Part shown: positions 1-5,615 of the stretch, one piece after another | How the letters are laid out: the number at the start of each line of letters is the position of its first letter | Position numbering within the stretch: position 1 is the stretch's first letter | Assembly: GCA_036339375.1 (NCBI GenBank) | Contig: JAYZBC010000076.1 | Coordinates: forward strand, 1-5,615 | Source of the DNA: JAYZBC01 sp036339375 | GTDB lineage: Bacteria; Pseudomonadota; Alphaproteobacteria; MPNO01; UBA2964 | Direction: 5' to 3' | Length of the DNA stretch: 5,615 bases | Translations under genes and position numbers: made by a program | The notes under the pieces: model-generated | Database searches by the model: none | Seen by the model: only the letters and a program-made list of their open reading frames with translations | Told to the model about the DNA's origin: nothing

Positions 1-1
1 A

Positions 2-121
2 TTTTTTGCAAATACAACCTTCAAATCAAACTTCCTATGCAATATTGGCTTTGGAGATACTTCTGGTTTATTACAGAAATTACCAAGATTTAATTTTAAC
101 GAAGTAGCCGAGGTAATTTAA
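2..121 (+). CDS. Nitroreductase-family protein, C-terminal fragment (5' end outside window)
   Basis: An open frame enters from the left edge and ends at a TAA (119-121), giving 39 residues. Its central part reads CNIGFGDTSG, followed by LPRFNFNEVAEVI at the end. This resembles the usual end of FMN-dependent nitroreductase-family proteins: a beta strand with G-[YF]-G-D, then an R-x-x-[FL]-x-E-[VA] tail. The same stretch in the other plus frames is less protein-like. The family generally reduces nitro groups, quinones, enones or halogenated aromatics using NAD(P)H and FMN in the cytoplasm; the substrate here cannot be inferred. The gene converges on the M24 gene, with 80 AT-rich bases (122-201) between the stops. 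I see no convincing terminator there, only a 5-bp all-AT stem. Coding status is fairly secure; the family call rests on a short tail. Confidence 0.62.
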   Translation, partial: FFANTTFKSNFLCNIGFGDTSGLLQKLPRFNFNEVAEVI

Positions 122-201
122 TTTGCGGTAAAAGCTCAGTATCTCGTGACAAAAAATTAAATCTAAATTTATACGACAAACTTATTTTACATAAAGGACC
201 T

Positions 202-1398
202 CTAATTAATTCTTAAAAAACCCCGTGGTGCCTGATGAAGTGAAACCCCTCCTCCTTCGGTCACAACTATACATTCACCCGTTTGAACACCTGCTATCTT
301 GTCAGTAGTTACAACGTTTGGCTGAACTACCATCATCATCCCCTTTTCAAGAACAAAATCCGGCGTTGGCTCCTGACGGCGACTAGGGAGCCCCAGAATT
401 GGCGGGAAATAGCCCCCTCCATACCCATGAACCAAGTCATCGCAAATGGTAAACCCCGATTTTTCGATTACTTTACCTGCCTCAACCAAATCTTCAGGAA
501 AATTTCCCGGTTTTGCGGCCGCACAAATTTCATCAAATGCCGCTTCAGCTGCCAAATGTAAGTCCCGGAAAAGAGATGTGGGCTCAGCTTCCACAGAAAA
601 ACTTCGAAGTACCTGCCCTGCATGTTCCCAAAAAGAGGCGGTGATCTCTGTAAACACAATATCGCCAGCATTCACCACCCTGTTACTTGTAAATTGTGCA
701 GGAACGTAAAGATGAGGATTTTTCATCGCGGTTACTCCAAAAAAATGGATACCGGTTTTGCCACCCCACGGTACGTAAGAACTCTCTACTATCTCTGCTA
801 GATCGTGTTCGGTAAGGCCGGTTCGCATTTCAGCCAAAAGGGCATCAATAGCCAAGTCTGATAGAGCTGCACCAATTCGGAACCATTCTAACTCTTCCTC
901 CGATTTAACTAGTCTGAGTTTGGTATAGGCAGCATTAAGGTTAACGATTTCCCCAGCGAAGGCCTTTAAAACCTCATAAGGCCCAAAAGGAAGGGCGCCA
1001 ATCACGCCAATTTTCGTGTTTTCCCCTCCGCGACTTTTTAACTCTTGAATCGCTGAATGGATCGTGGATTCTCCACCCCAGCTAACCCCTGCTTCATCAA
1101 TTAAACGCTCAGCAAATGGTGTATGGTTAAAATATTGAATAAATAATGAGTCTCTCTCTTTTGGGCTCACAATAGATATGACTTCAGTTGTCACAGGCCA
1201 CCCCGTAAGCCAAGGAACTGCAGACCCACGTCCGCCGGCGCCGTATAACAATAAATGGGAAATGTTTTCTGAAGCCAAAAGGGTTTCCATTGCGCGTCTT
1301 CGCCTCTTCATTTCTCCATCTGTGAATTTAGGCCATTCAGCTTCAGAAATGGCTTTTTGCTTAGGCGTAAGTTTAGGGGGTGAGGGTTGCTGGTACAT
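202..1398 (-). CDS. Creatinase/Xaa-Pro-peptidase-fold (M24) protein without canonical metal ligands
   Basis: The product is 398 aa from the ATG at 1398-1396. That start has an AGGA six bases upstream. A longer in-frame ATG at 1437 would add 13 residues (MICYYLIRKIGNK), but it has no visible ribosome site and overlaps a -10-like element, so I reject it. The N-terminal creatinase-like domain spans about residues 25-150 (AVPWLTGWP motif near 60-68). The pita-bread catalytic domain spans about 160-390. The family histidines are visible: H229 in NPHLYVP and H324 in LVHGYGGG. The metal-ligand positions are changed: E251 and Q262 replace the two Asp, Q359 (VVQPNVV) replaces the first Glu, and the last Glu position is Gly374 followed by E375. 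Known M24 members include metal-dependent aminopeptidases and metal-free creatinase. I infer a non-metal hydrolase or lyase of a small amide or amidine-like compound, not a peptidase. There is no signal peptide, so it is cytoplasmic. Confidence 0.85.
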   Translation of the reverse strand: MYQQPSPPKLTPKQKAISEAEWPKFTDGEMKRRRRAMETLLASENISHLLLYGAGGRGSAVPWLTGWPVTTEVISIVSPKERDSLFIQYFNHTPFAERLIDEAGVSWGGESTIHSAIQELKSRGGENTKIGVIGALPFGPYEVLKAFAGEIVNLNAAYTKLRLVKSEEELEWFRIGAALSDLAIDALLAEMRTGLTEHDLAEIVESSYVPWGGKTGIHFFGVTAMKNPHLYVPAQFTSNRVVNAGDIVFTEITASFWEHAGQVLRSFSVEAEPTSLFRDLHLAAEAAFDEICAAAKPGNFPEDLVEAGKVIEKSGFTICDDLVHGYGGGYFPPILGLPSRRQEPTPDFVLEKGMMMVVQPNVVTTDKIAGVQTGECIVVTEGGGVSLHQAPRGFLRIN

Positions 1399-1428
1399 TT
1401 TATTTCCTATTTTTCTAATCAGATAATA
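1399..1428 (-). promoter_or_regulatory. Candidate -10 element and ribosome binding site of the M24 gene
   Basis: On the minus strand, TATTAT (1428-1423) matches five of six -10 consensus bases and would start transcription near 1416. It is followed by AGGA six bases before the ATG at 1398. No good -35 hexamer is visible at the right distance. The arrangement favours the ATG at 1398 over the one at 1437, which would lie upstream of the predicted transcript start. The ribosome site is more secure than the promoter. Confidence 0.35.
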
Positions 1429-1480
1429 ACAGATCAAAAGTTTAACAGAATTTTAGTTGGATTAATTTTTATGAGGACCC

Positions 1481-1514
1481 TGTCCAACGGCCAAGTCTGC
1501 GCTATAAATAACAA
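1481..1514 (+). promoter_or_regulatory. Candidate promoter placing transcript start at the hydrolase ATG
   Basis: TATAAA (1503-1508) resembles a -10 box and ends six bases before the ATG at 1515. Transcription started at the usual distance would begin at or next to the A of the start codon. No Shine-Dalgarno sequence precedes this ATG; the only GAGGA (1473-1477) is about 37 bases away. The -35 region is poor (TGTCCA at 1481-1486). Together this suggests a leaderless mRNA, but the promoter match is weak. Confidence 0.22.
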
Positions 1515-2432
1515 ATGGCCATACTCAAACCTTCTTCCCCAATTAAAACCGTTGATCTAACCATGGAAGATGGCGCCGTAATTCGGATTCGGCAACATGG
1601 CAATTTAGATGGCATGCGCCTTATATTAGCACACGGAAATGGGTTTGCGACGGATGCATACTTCCCCTTTTGGAGTTTACTGGAAGACCGTTATGAACTC
1701 ATTCTGTATGATCAGCGTAACCACGGTCACAACCCTTTGCATGATGATAAGAGCCATCATGATGTTCCTTATTTTGTCAGTGATCTTGAAACAATCTTCC
1801 AGGGTATAAAGACCTTTTACGGACCGAAACCAACAGCTGGTTTGTTTCATTCTATTTCCGCAGTAACTGCCCTTTGGCACGCCCTCAGTATCGGCTGGCA
1901 CTGGGATGCGCTTGTTTTATTTGACCCACCACTAGTGCCGAGTCCTCAACACCCCTTGCATGAAATCGCTAAAAATTTCGAATTAATGTTATCCGAGTGG
2001 GCCAAAAACCGTCAAAGCCGTTTTCTTGACCCAGAAACGTTGGAAAAGCAGTTTGCCAAATCCAAAACTCTGAGCCGTTGGGTTGCAGGCGCCCATCGGT
2101 TGATGGCGCAATCCATTCTACAGAAAAACGAAAATTCAAAAGAATGGGTTTTGTGTTGTCCTCCGGAAAGGGAGGCAAAAATCTACAAAACCAATTCCGA
2201 ACTGAATCTTTGTCCACAATTGGTTAATTTGAAGGGACCACTTCAGATCATTGCGAGTGACCCAAATGACCCCAAAGCCAGAGCCCCAGGTTTGGTTAAT
2301 CAGGCTCTCCACAAGGAATTTGGGCACCGGTATGAAGCAGTGCCAGGGACAACACATATGGTTCAAATTGAAAAACCGCAAGAGTGTGAAAAAATTGTAA
2401 ATGGATTTTTAAAGGAAATTAATTTTGGTTAG
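1515..2432 (+). CDS. Alpha/beta hydrolase-fold protein with atypical nucleophile elbow
   Basis: The product is 305 aa, normal for the family. It has the alpha/beta hydrolase order: oxyanion-loop motif AHGNGF (39-44), strand and loop LILYDQRNHGHN (62-73, matching the family's D-x-R-G-x-G region), a nucleophile-elbow position GLFHSISA (109-116, Ser113), an acid loop IIASDPNDP (Asp249 or Asp252), and catalytic-type His281 in PGTTHMVQ. The elbow reads F-H-S-I-S rather than G-x-S-x-G. A cap domain probably lies between about 140 and 235. Such enzymes cleave esters, amides, C-C or C-halogen bonds; no substrate is indicated. There is no signal peptide, so it is cytoplasmic. The start lacks a Shine-Dalgarno site; the next in-frame ATG (1563) would cut into the first beta strand and is no better. 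It is transcribed away from the M24 gene and is probably co-transcribed with the sulfatase 25 bases downstream. Confidence 0.85.
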   Translation: MAILKPSSPIKTVDLTMEDGAVIRIRQHGNLDGMRLILAHGNGFATDAYFPFWSLLEDRYELILYDQRNHGHNPLHDDKSHHDVPYFVSDLETIFQGIKTFYGPKPTAGLFHSISAVTALWHALSIGWHWDALVLFDPPLVPSPQHPLHEIAKNFELMLSEWAKNRQSRFLDPETLEKQFAKSKTLSRWVAGAHRLMAQSILQKNENSKEWVLCCPPEREAKIYKTNSELNLCPQLVNLKGPLQIIASDPNDPKARAPGLVNQALHKEFGHRYEAVPGTTHMVQIEKPQECEKIVNGFLKEINFG

Positions 2433-2457
2433 TAAGTCTAAATTCGATGGAAATGAT
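2411..2457 (+). promoter_or_regulatory. Two competing translation-initiation signals for the sulfatase gene
   Basis: AAAGGA (2411-2416), inside the end of the hydrolase gene, lies eight bases before an in-frame TTG at 2425. That TTG would overlap the hydrolase stop and add 11 residues. A weaker GGAA (2449-2452) lies five bases before the ATG at 2458. The stronger ribosome site favours TTG. The ATG is favoured by its codon and by family architecture, because members usually begin with basic residues directly before the first beta strand. Translational coupling to the hydrolase is likely in either case. Confidence 0.4.
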
Positions 2458-4065
2458 ATGAAAAAAAAACCAAATTTTTTAATGTTTATCAACGATCAAC
2501 ACCGTGCAGACCATCTCGGGTGTTATGGAAATAAAATTGTACAAACACCCCATATTGATGAAATGGCCTCACGGGGTGCACGGTTTAACAGATTCTATGT
2601 GGCCTGCCCGATTTGTATGCCAAACCGCGCTACCTTGATGACAGGACGAATGCCTTCGCTACACGGAGTAAGGCAAAATGGAATCCCTTTGCCATTGCAG
2701 GCAACAACCTTCACCCATTCTTTAAGTGCCGCTGGATATCACACAGCTTTATTCGGCAAAAGTCATCTTCAGTGCATATCTGCCAATAAAATAGAGACTG
2801 GCTTGCCCGTCCCCGATCTGAATAAAATACAACCTCCTGAAGAGATTTCTGAGGCAACTCGTTCAATATGGAATGATGGTCGATATGATCAGGAACTTCC
2901 GCCTACGTGGAAAGAGAATCCGAATTTCGAGCCTGATTTACCATTTTATGGATTTGATGAGATTTCTTTGGCCATTGGCCACAGTGATCGGGTTACGGGC
3001 CACTATTCGCGTTGGCTAGCCGAACGCCACCCAGACCCAGATTCTTTAAGGGGACCTGATAATTCTTTGCCTTCAAATAAACAAATTAAAGCGCCACAGG
3101 CTTGGAGAACCAGAATACCCGAAGAACTTTACCCCACCACCTTTGTCGCAGAACAAACCATAGAATTTTTAAACAGACACGCAAAAACAGGATCAGACAA
3201 ACCCTTTTTCGTTCAGTGTTCATTTCCCGATCCTCATCATCCTTTTACACCTCCAGGCAAATACTTCGATATGTATGACCCAGAAGATGTTCCCGCCCCT
3301 GACGCTTTTTTCCACCCAGCAGAAAAACTACCTCCCCAAGTTGCTGCCCTTCACGCAGAGCGAGATCAAGGAAATGCAACAAAAACCGCACAAAGAGCCT
3401 TTGGTTGTACAGAAGAGGAAGCCCGCGAAGCTATTGCTCTAAACTATGGTTCAATCACAATGATTGATGACTCAATTGGGAGGGTTTTGGCATCCTTGGA
3501 TAAAAATGGGATGTTAGAAAACACCGTGATTATTTTCACCACCGACCATGGTGACTTTATGGGTGATCACCAATTACTCCTCAAAGCAGCCATTCATTAT
3601 CAGGGTTTAATTCGTGTTCCCTGCATTTGGGTGGATCCAACCAATCCCAGTCAAGGTATATCGAATGATTCACTTTGTGGTACCCTGGATCTCGCTAACT
3701 CAATTTTGGATCGAGCGGGCGTTGAAGGGTTTAACGGCATGCAAGGGTTAAGTTTAAGTCAAATTATCGAAAACGGTAGTGGCCATGATTCTATGGTAAT
3801 TGAGGAGGGTCAGAGACGCGGATATATGGGATTAGAGCCGAACTTTCGCGCCCGGACCCTTGTTACAGCAGACTGGCGCCTAACCATGTATTCCGGAGTT
3901 GAATGGGGAGAGCTATATAACCTTAAGAACGACCCGAACGAATTTGATAATCTATGGAATGATGGTGCATCAGCAAAAATTCAAGCAGAATTAATCGAGA
4001 AACTGGCCCGTCGCATGATGGACCTGTCAGATAACAGCCCACTCGCCACCGGCCATGGACCCTAA
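2458..4065 (+). CDS. Formylglycine-type sulfatase / phosphonate monoester hydrolase-like enzyme
   Basis: The product is 535 aa from the ATG at 2458, or 546 aa from a TTG at 2425. The N-terminus KKPNFLMFINDQHRADHLG is typical of the alkaline-phosphatase-superfamily sulfatases, with metal ligand Asp13 followed by Gln14. The nucleophile motif CMPNRATLMTG (53-63) fits C-x-P-x-R, in which Cys53 would be oxidised to formylglycine by a maturase not present here. Other expected active-site residues are K101 and H103 (GKSHLQ), H260 (FPDPHHPF), D363-H364 (TTDHGDFMGDH) and K376. Length, the D-Q start and the C-x-P-x-R motif resemble the phosphonate monoester hydrolase/arylsulfatase branch, whose members often hydrolyse sulfate, phosphonate and phosphodiester esters promiscuously. 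I cannot choose between sulfate and phosphonate ester. No signal peptide is visible, so a cytoplasmic enzyme acting on an imported small ester is inferred. It follows the hydrolase closely on the same strand and converges with the SDR gene. Confidence 0.9.
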   Translation: MKKKPNFLMFINDQHRADHLGCYGNKIVQTPHIDEMASRGARFNRFYVACPICMPNRATLMTGRMPSLHGVRQNGIPLPLQATTFTHSLSAAGYHTALFGKSHLQCISANKIETGLPVPDLNKIQPPEEISEATRSIWNDGRYDQELPPTWKENPNFEPDLPFYGFDEISLAIGHSDRVTGHYSRWLAERHPDPDSLRGPDNSLPSNKQIKAPQAWRTRIPEELYPTTFVAEQTIEFLNRHAKTGSDKPFFVQCSFPDPHHPFTPPGKYFDMYDPEDVPAPDAFFHPAEKLPPQVAALHAERDQGNATKTAQRAFGCTEEEAREAIALNYGSITMIDDSIGRVLASLDKNGMLENTVIIFTTDHGDFMGDHQLLLKAAIHYQGLIRVPCIWVDPTNPSQGISNDSLCGTLDLANSILDRAGVEGFNGMQGLSLSQIIENGSGHDSMVIEEGQRRGYMGLEPNFRARTLVTADWRLTMYSGVEWGELYNLKNDPNEFDNLWNDGASAKIQAELIEKLARRMMDLSDNSPLATGHGP

Positions 4066-4850
4066 AGGGCCCTGCTCACACCGCCATCAACTTCTATTAA
4101 GGCACCGTTTATAAAGTCAGCCTTGTGAGAACATAAAAACGTTACCATATTTGCTACATCCTTTGGTTGTCCAATTCGTCCGAGTGGAACGCTTGAGACT
4201 GAATCTTTTCTTACCTCTTCTTCAGACTTACCCGTAATTTTCACTTGTTGTATCACAAGTTCATCCCATCTTTCGGTGGCGGTTGCTGCCGGATTAACAC
4301 CATTAACCAAAACATTGTCTGGGCCACATTCTTCTGCTAAAGCCTGTGTAATGTTCAAAATTGCAGCATTAATTGAACCGCCTGCAATGTATTTTGCAGT
4401 AGGAAAATGTCCTCCCCGCCCAATAATGTTGACAATACGACCCCAGCGACGTTCTCTCATATTGCTCATAACCTCTCGCGCACAACGAACGTACCCCATT
4501 AGCTTTAAATCAAAACAATCCTGCCAAATGCTATCCTCAAGATCGCCAATTCGCCCAAAGGGCGCCGCACCCGCGTTATTGATCAGAATGTCGATTTGTT
4601 TCAGTTCAGAGGTTGCCTCTGACATTATCTTTTTGATGTCCTCTCCATTTGTAAGGTCACCCGAAATTGGTATGACCCGCCCACTCCGATTATTCGCGAT
4701 CTCGAAAGCCGCAGCTTTAAGACGATCAGCATCACGTGCAACAATTGCGACGTTGACACCCTCTTCTGCCAAAGCTTCTGCACAGGCTCGCCCTATCCCT
4801 TGACTTCCCCCTGTTACAATTGCGTTCCGGCCATTTATCCCGAGTTCCAT
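4062..4850 (-). CDS. Short-chain dehydrogenase/reductase (SDR) family protein with degenerate catalytic tetrad
   Basis: The product is 262 aa, standard for a classical SDR. The start is well supported by AGGAG six bases upstream of the ATG at 4850. The Rossmann cofactor motif TGGSQGIG spans residues 13-20, followed by VARDADRL (37-44) after strand 2; with no acidic residue ending strand 2 and R39 present, NADPH preference is plausible. The NNAG motif is at 91-94. The C-terminal substrate loop and VDGG end (254-257) are normal. The catalytic region is not: the usual Asn aligns with K116 (DLKLMG), the Ser region reads IIGRGG (142-147) with no Ser, and Y154 is followed by I-A-G-G so the family Lys is G158. 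A recurring SDR subgroup with a Y-I-A-G-G signature exists to my recollection, so this is probably a conserved variant rather than decay. Its substrate is unknown, and it may not be a standard oxidoreductase. It is transcribed divergently from the cupin gene. Confidence 0.88.
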   Translation of the reverse strand: MELGINGRNAIVTGGSQGIGRACAEALAEEGVNVAIVARDADRLKAAAFEIANNRSGRVIPISGDLTNGEDIKKIMSEATSELKQIDILINNAGAAPFGRIGDLEDSIWQDCFDLKLMGYVRCAREVMSNMRERRWGRIVNIIGRGGHFPTAKYIAGGSINAAILNITQALAEECGPDNVLVNGVNPAATATERWDELVIQQVKITGKSEEEVRKDSVSSVPLGRIGQPKDVANMVTFLCSHKADFINGALIEVDGGVSRAL

Positions 4851-4902
4851 TTCGTTCTCCTCAAAAGTTTTTCTTATTTACCCTGAAAACACCTGCAATC
4901 AA
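4851..4902 (-). promoter_or_regulatory. Candidate promoter and strong ribosome binding site of the SDR gene
   Basis: On the minus strand, TTGATT (4902-4897) and TAAATA (4880-4875) are separated by 16 bases and are a passable -35/-10 pair. They would start transcription around 4868. GAGGAG follows immediately, six bases before the ATG at 4850. The ribosome site is clear; the promoter is a weak consensus match. Confidence 0.3.
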
Positions 4903-4918
4903 AGCGAGTGTTACTTTG
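4888..4918. repeat. Overlapping short inverted repeats in the SDR/cupin divergent region
   Basis: AACAC (4888-4892) pairs with GTGTT (4908-4912), and CAAAG (4900-4904) pairs with CTTTG (4914-4918). Both lie in the 132-base region between the divergent SDR and cupin starts, over the candidate -35 of the SDR promoter. Five-base arms are short enough to arise by chance, so an operator role is only a possibility. No regulator gene lies in the window. Confidence 0.18.
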
Positions 4919-4982
4919 TTGTTCGTTTAACCCACTCATGGTATTTTTTAAGACATTAAAGCTGGTGAATGGGAGTTAAGAG

Positions 4983-5573
4983 ATGACAAAAAATGTTTTA
5001 CCCGCCCTCGAAAGGTTTATTAACAATCTTCGTGACATTTGGGAAGAATTTCCTGATGACGAAACTCGCATGAAACGGGCCCACGTAATTATGGAAAATG
5101 ATCTTTTAAAGGATCAAGAACTCAAAGAACATTGTAAGACCTGGCCCTCAACAGAGGGGCGTAAGAATTTGCTATTTTATACAGATCCTGAATACGGCTT
5201 TGTCATAAATGGCGTCGTTCGTGTTCCGGGAAGAACCGGCAGTGTTCATGATCATGCTGACGCATGGGTCCTATACGGGCTGCTAGACGGGAATGAAACC
5301 CTCGAAAGGTTTAAACGCTCCAATGAGGAACAAAAAAAAGGTTTTGCTGAAGTCGAATTGGTAAGCGTATCAGAGGGAAGAGCTGGAAAAGCCGATTTGG
5401 TCTCCCCTTATGACATCCACGCTGAACAGGGCGGGAACAAAAGATCGGTAGCGATGATTCTCAGAAGCCGGGTCCTTGTCGGAAAAGTATTGCAAGGACG
5501 GTATGACAGAGACACCGGTAAATATTTTGAGGGTCCCGGACCAGAACAAATTCCTTTCCAACTATCTGCGTAG
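4983..5573 (+). CDS. Cysteine dioxygenase-type cupin protein (thiol dioxygenase-like)
   Basis: The product is 196 aa, close to the roughly 200 aa of cysteine dioxygenase. GGGAG seven bases upstream of the ATG supports the start. After a charged helical N-terminus (about 1-55) comes a cupin barrel. The segment VHDHADAWVLYGLLDGNETL (88-107) matches the cysteine dioxygenase pattern H-D-H-x-D...LL-x-G-N...E-T-L. H89, H91 and H146 (in SPYDIHAEQ) fit the family's three-histidine iron site in spacing. R60 sits where that family has its substrate-carboxylate Arg. The Cys that forms the Cys-Tyr crosslink in mammalian enzymes is absent, as in many bacterial forms. Expected chemistry is O2-dependent oxidation of a small thiol to a sulfinate with non-heme iron; the substrate (cysteine, 3-mercaptopropionate or another) is not determined. 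It is cytoplasmic, divergent from the SDR, and 19 bases ahead of another possible start codon. Confidence 0.75.
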   Translation: MTKNVLPALERFINNLRDIWEEFPDDETRMKRAHVIMENDLLKDQELKEHCKTWPSTEGRKNLLFYTDPEYGFVINGVVRVPGRTGSVHDHADAWVLYGLLDGNETLERFKRSNEEQKKGFAEVELVSVSEGRAGKADLVSPYDIHAEQGGNKRSVAMILRSRVLVGKVLQGRYDRDTGKYFEGPGPEQIPFQLSA

Positions 5574-5592
5574 TTCCTCAAATTACAGAAAA

Positions 5593-5615
5593 ATGACTAA
5601 CACTCCAATCTGGAT
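5593..5615 (+). CDS. Possible start of a following gene, truncated by the window edge
   Basis: An ATG at 5593 opens a frame reading MTNTPIW that runs to the window edge, 19 bases after the cupin stop. No terminator hairpin lies between them, so an operon partner is plausible. The ribosome site is poor: only an A-rich stretch precedes the ATG. Seven codons are too few to name a product or to confirm that this is coding. Confidence 0.3.

Noticed and set aside
160..175. Possible terminator stem TAAAT/ATTTA between the nitroreductase and M24 genes
   Set aside because: It is an all-AT 5-bp stem in an AT-rich stretch with no GC core or U-tract, so it is too weak to call a terminator.
283..709. Plus-strand open frames opposite the M24 gene
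   Set aside because: They are overlapping shadows of the M24 coding strand with no domain-like sequence.
1399..1437. N-terminal extension of the M24 protein from an ATG at 1437
   Set aside because: There is no ribosome site before it, the added residues are not family-like, and a -10-like element lies inside it. The ATG at 1398 has a good AGGA.
1489..1520. Inverted GGCCA ... TGGCC around the hydrolase start
   Set aside because: The five-base arms are separated by 22 bases; this is expected by chance and suggests no stable structure.
4057..4072. Bidirectional Rho-independent terminator at the convergent stops
   Set aside because: The stem has an A-C mismatch and only three plus two GC pairs, and there is no flanking T-tract on either strand. 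I kept it only as an observation.
4276..4803. 175-codon plus-strand open frame opposite the SDR gene
   Set aside because: It is antisense to a clear SDR with Rossmann and NNAG motifs. Its translation is low-complexity, with no recognisable domain or ribosome site.

Overview
The window is a bacterial accessory or catabolic region carrying five complete protein genes and two edge-truncated reading frames. Base composition is moderately AT-rich by eye. Shine-Dalgarno-like sites precede most genes. The sulfatase and SDR resemble proteins I associate with Alphaproteobacteria, possibly marine. That taxonomic guess rests on recollection of family members and is weak. There are no RNA genes, insertion sequences, CRISPR arrays or long repeats, and no gene-free stretch exceeds about 135 bases.

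Layout from left to right: (1) the last 39 codons of a plus-strand gene whose end looks like a nitroreductase-family C-terminus (2-121); (2) a minus-strand creatinase/Xaa-Pro-peptidase-fold (M24) protein (202-1398) lacking the usual metal ligands; (3) a divergent intergenic region (1399-1514); (4) a plus-strand pair, an alpha/beta hydrolase with a non-canonical nucleophile elbow (1515-2432) and a cytoplasmic formylglycine-type sulfatase/phosphonate monoester hydrolase-like enzyme (2458-4065); (5) a minus-strand SDR lacking most of the catalytic tetrad (4062-4850), whose stop codon interlocks with the sulfatase stop; (6) a second divergent intergenic region (4851-4982); (7) a plus-strand cysteine-dioxygenase-type cupin (4983-5573); (8) the possible first codons of a following gene (5593 to the edge).

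The gene set suggests breakdown of a small organic compound, possibly sulfur- or phosphorus-containing: a sulfatase/phosphonate-ester hydrolase, a thiol-dioxygenase-like cupin, a hydrolase, an SDR, a creatinase-fold enzyme and a nitroreductase-like flavoprotein. No shared substrate can be read from the sequence. The strand alternation points to several short transcription units with two divergent promoter regions rather than one operon. The most notable feature is that three neighbouring enzymes (M24, alpha/beta hydrolase, SDR) keep their folds while altering textbook active-site residues.
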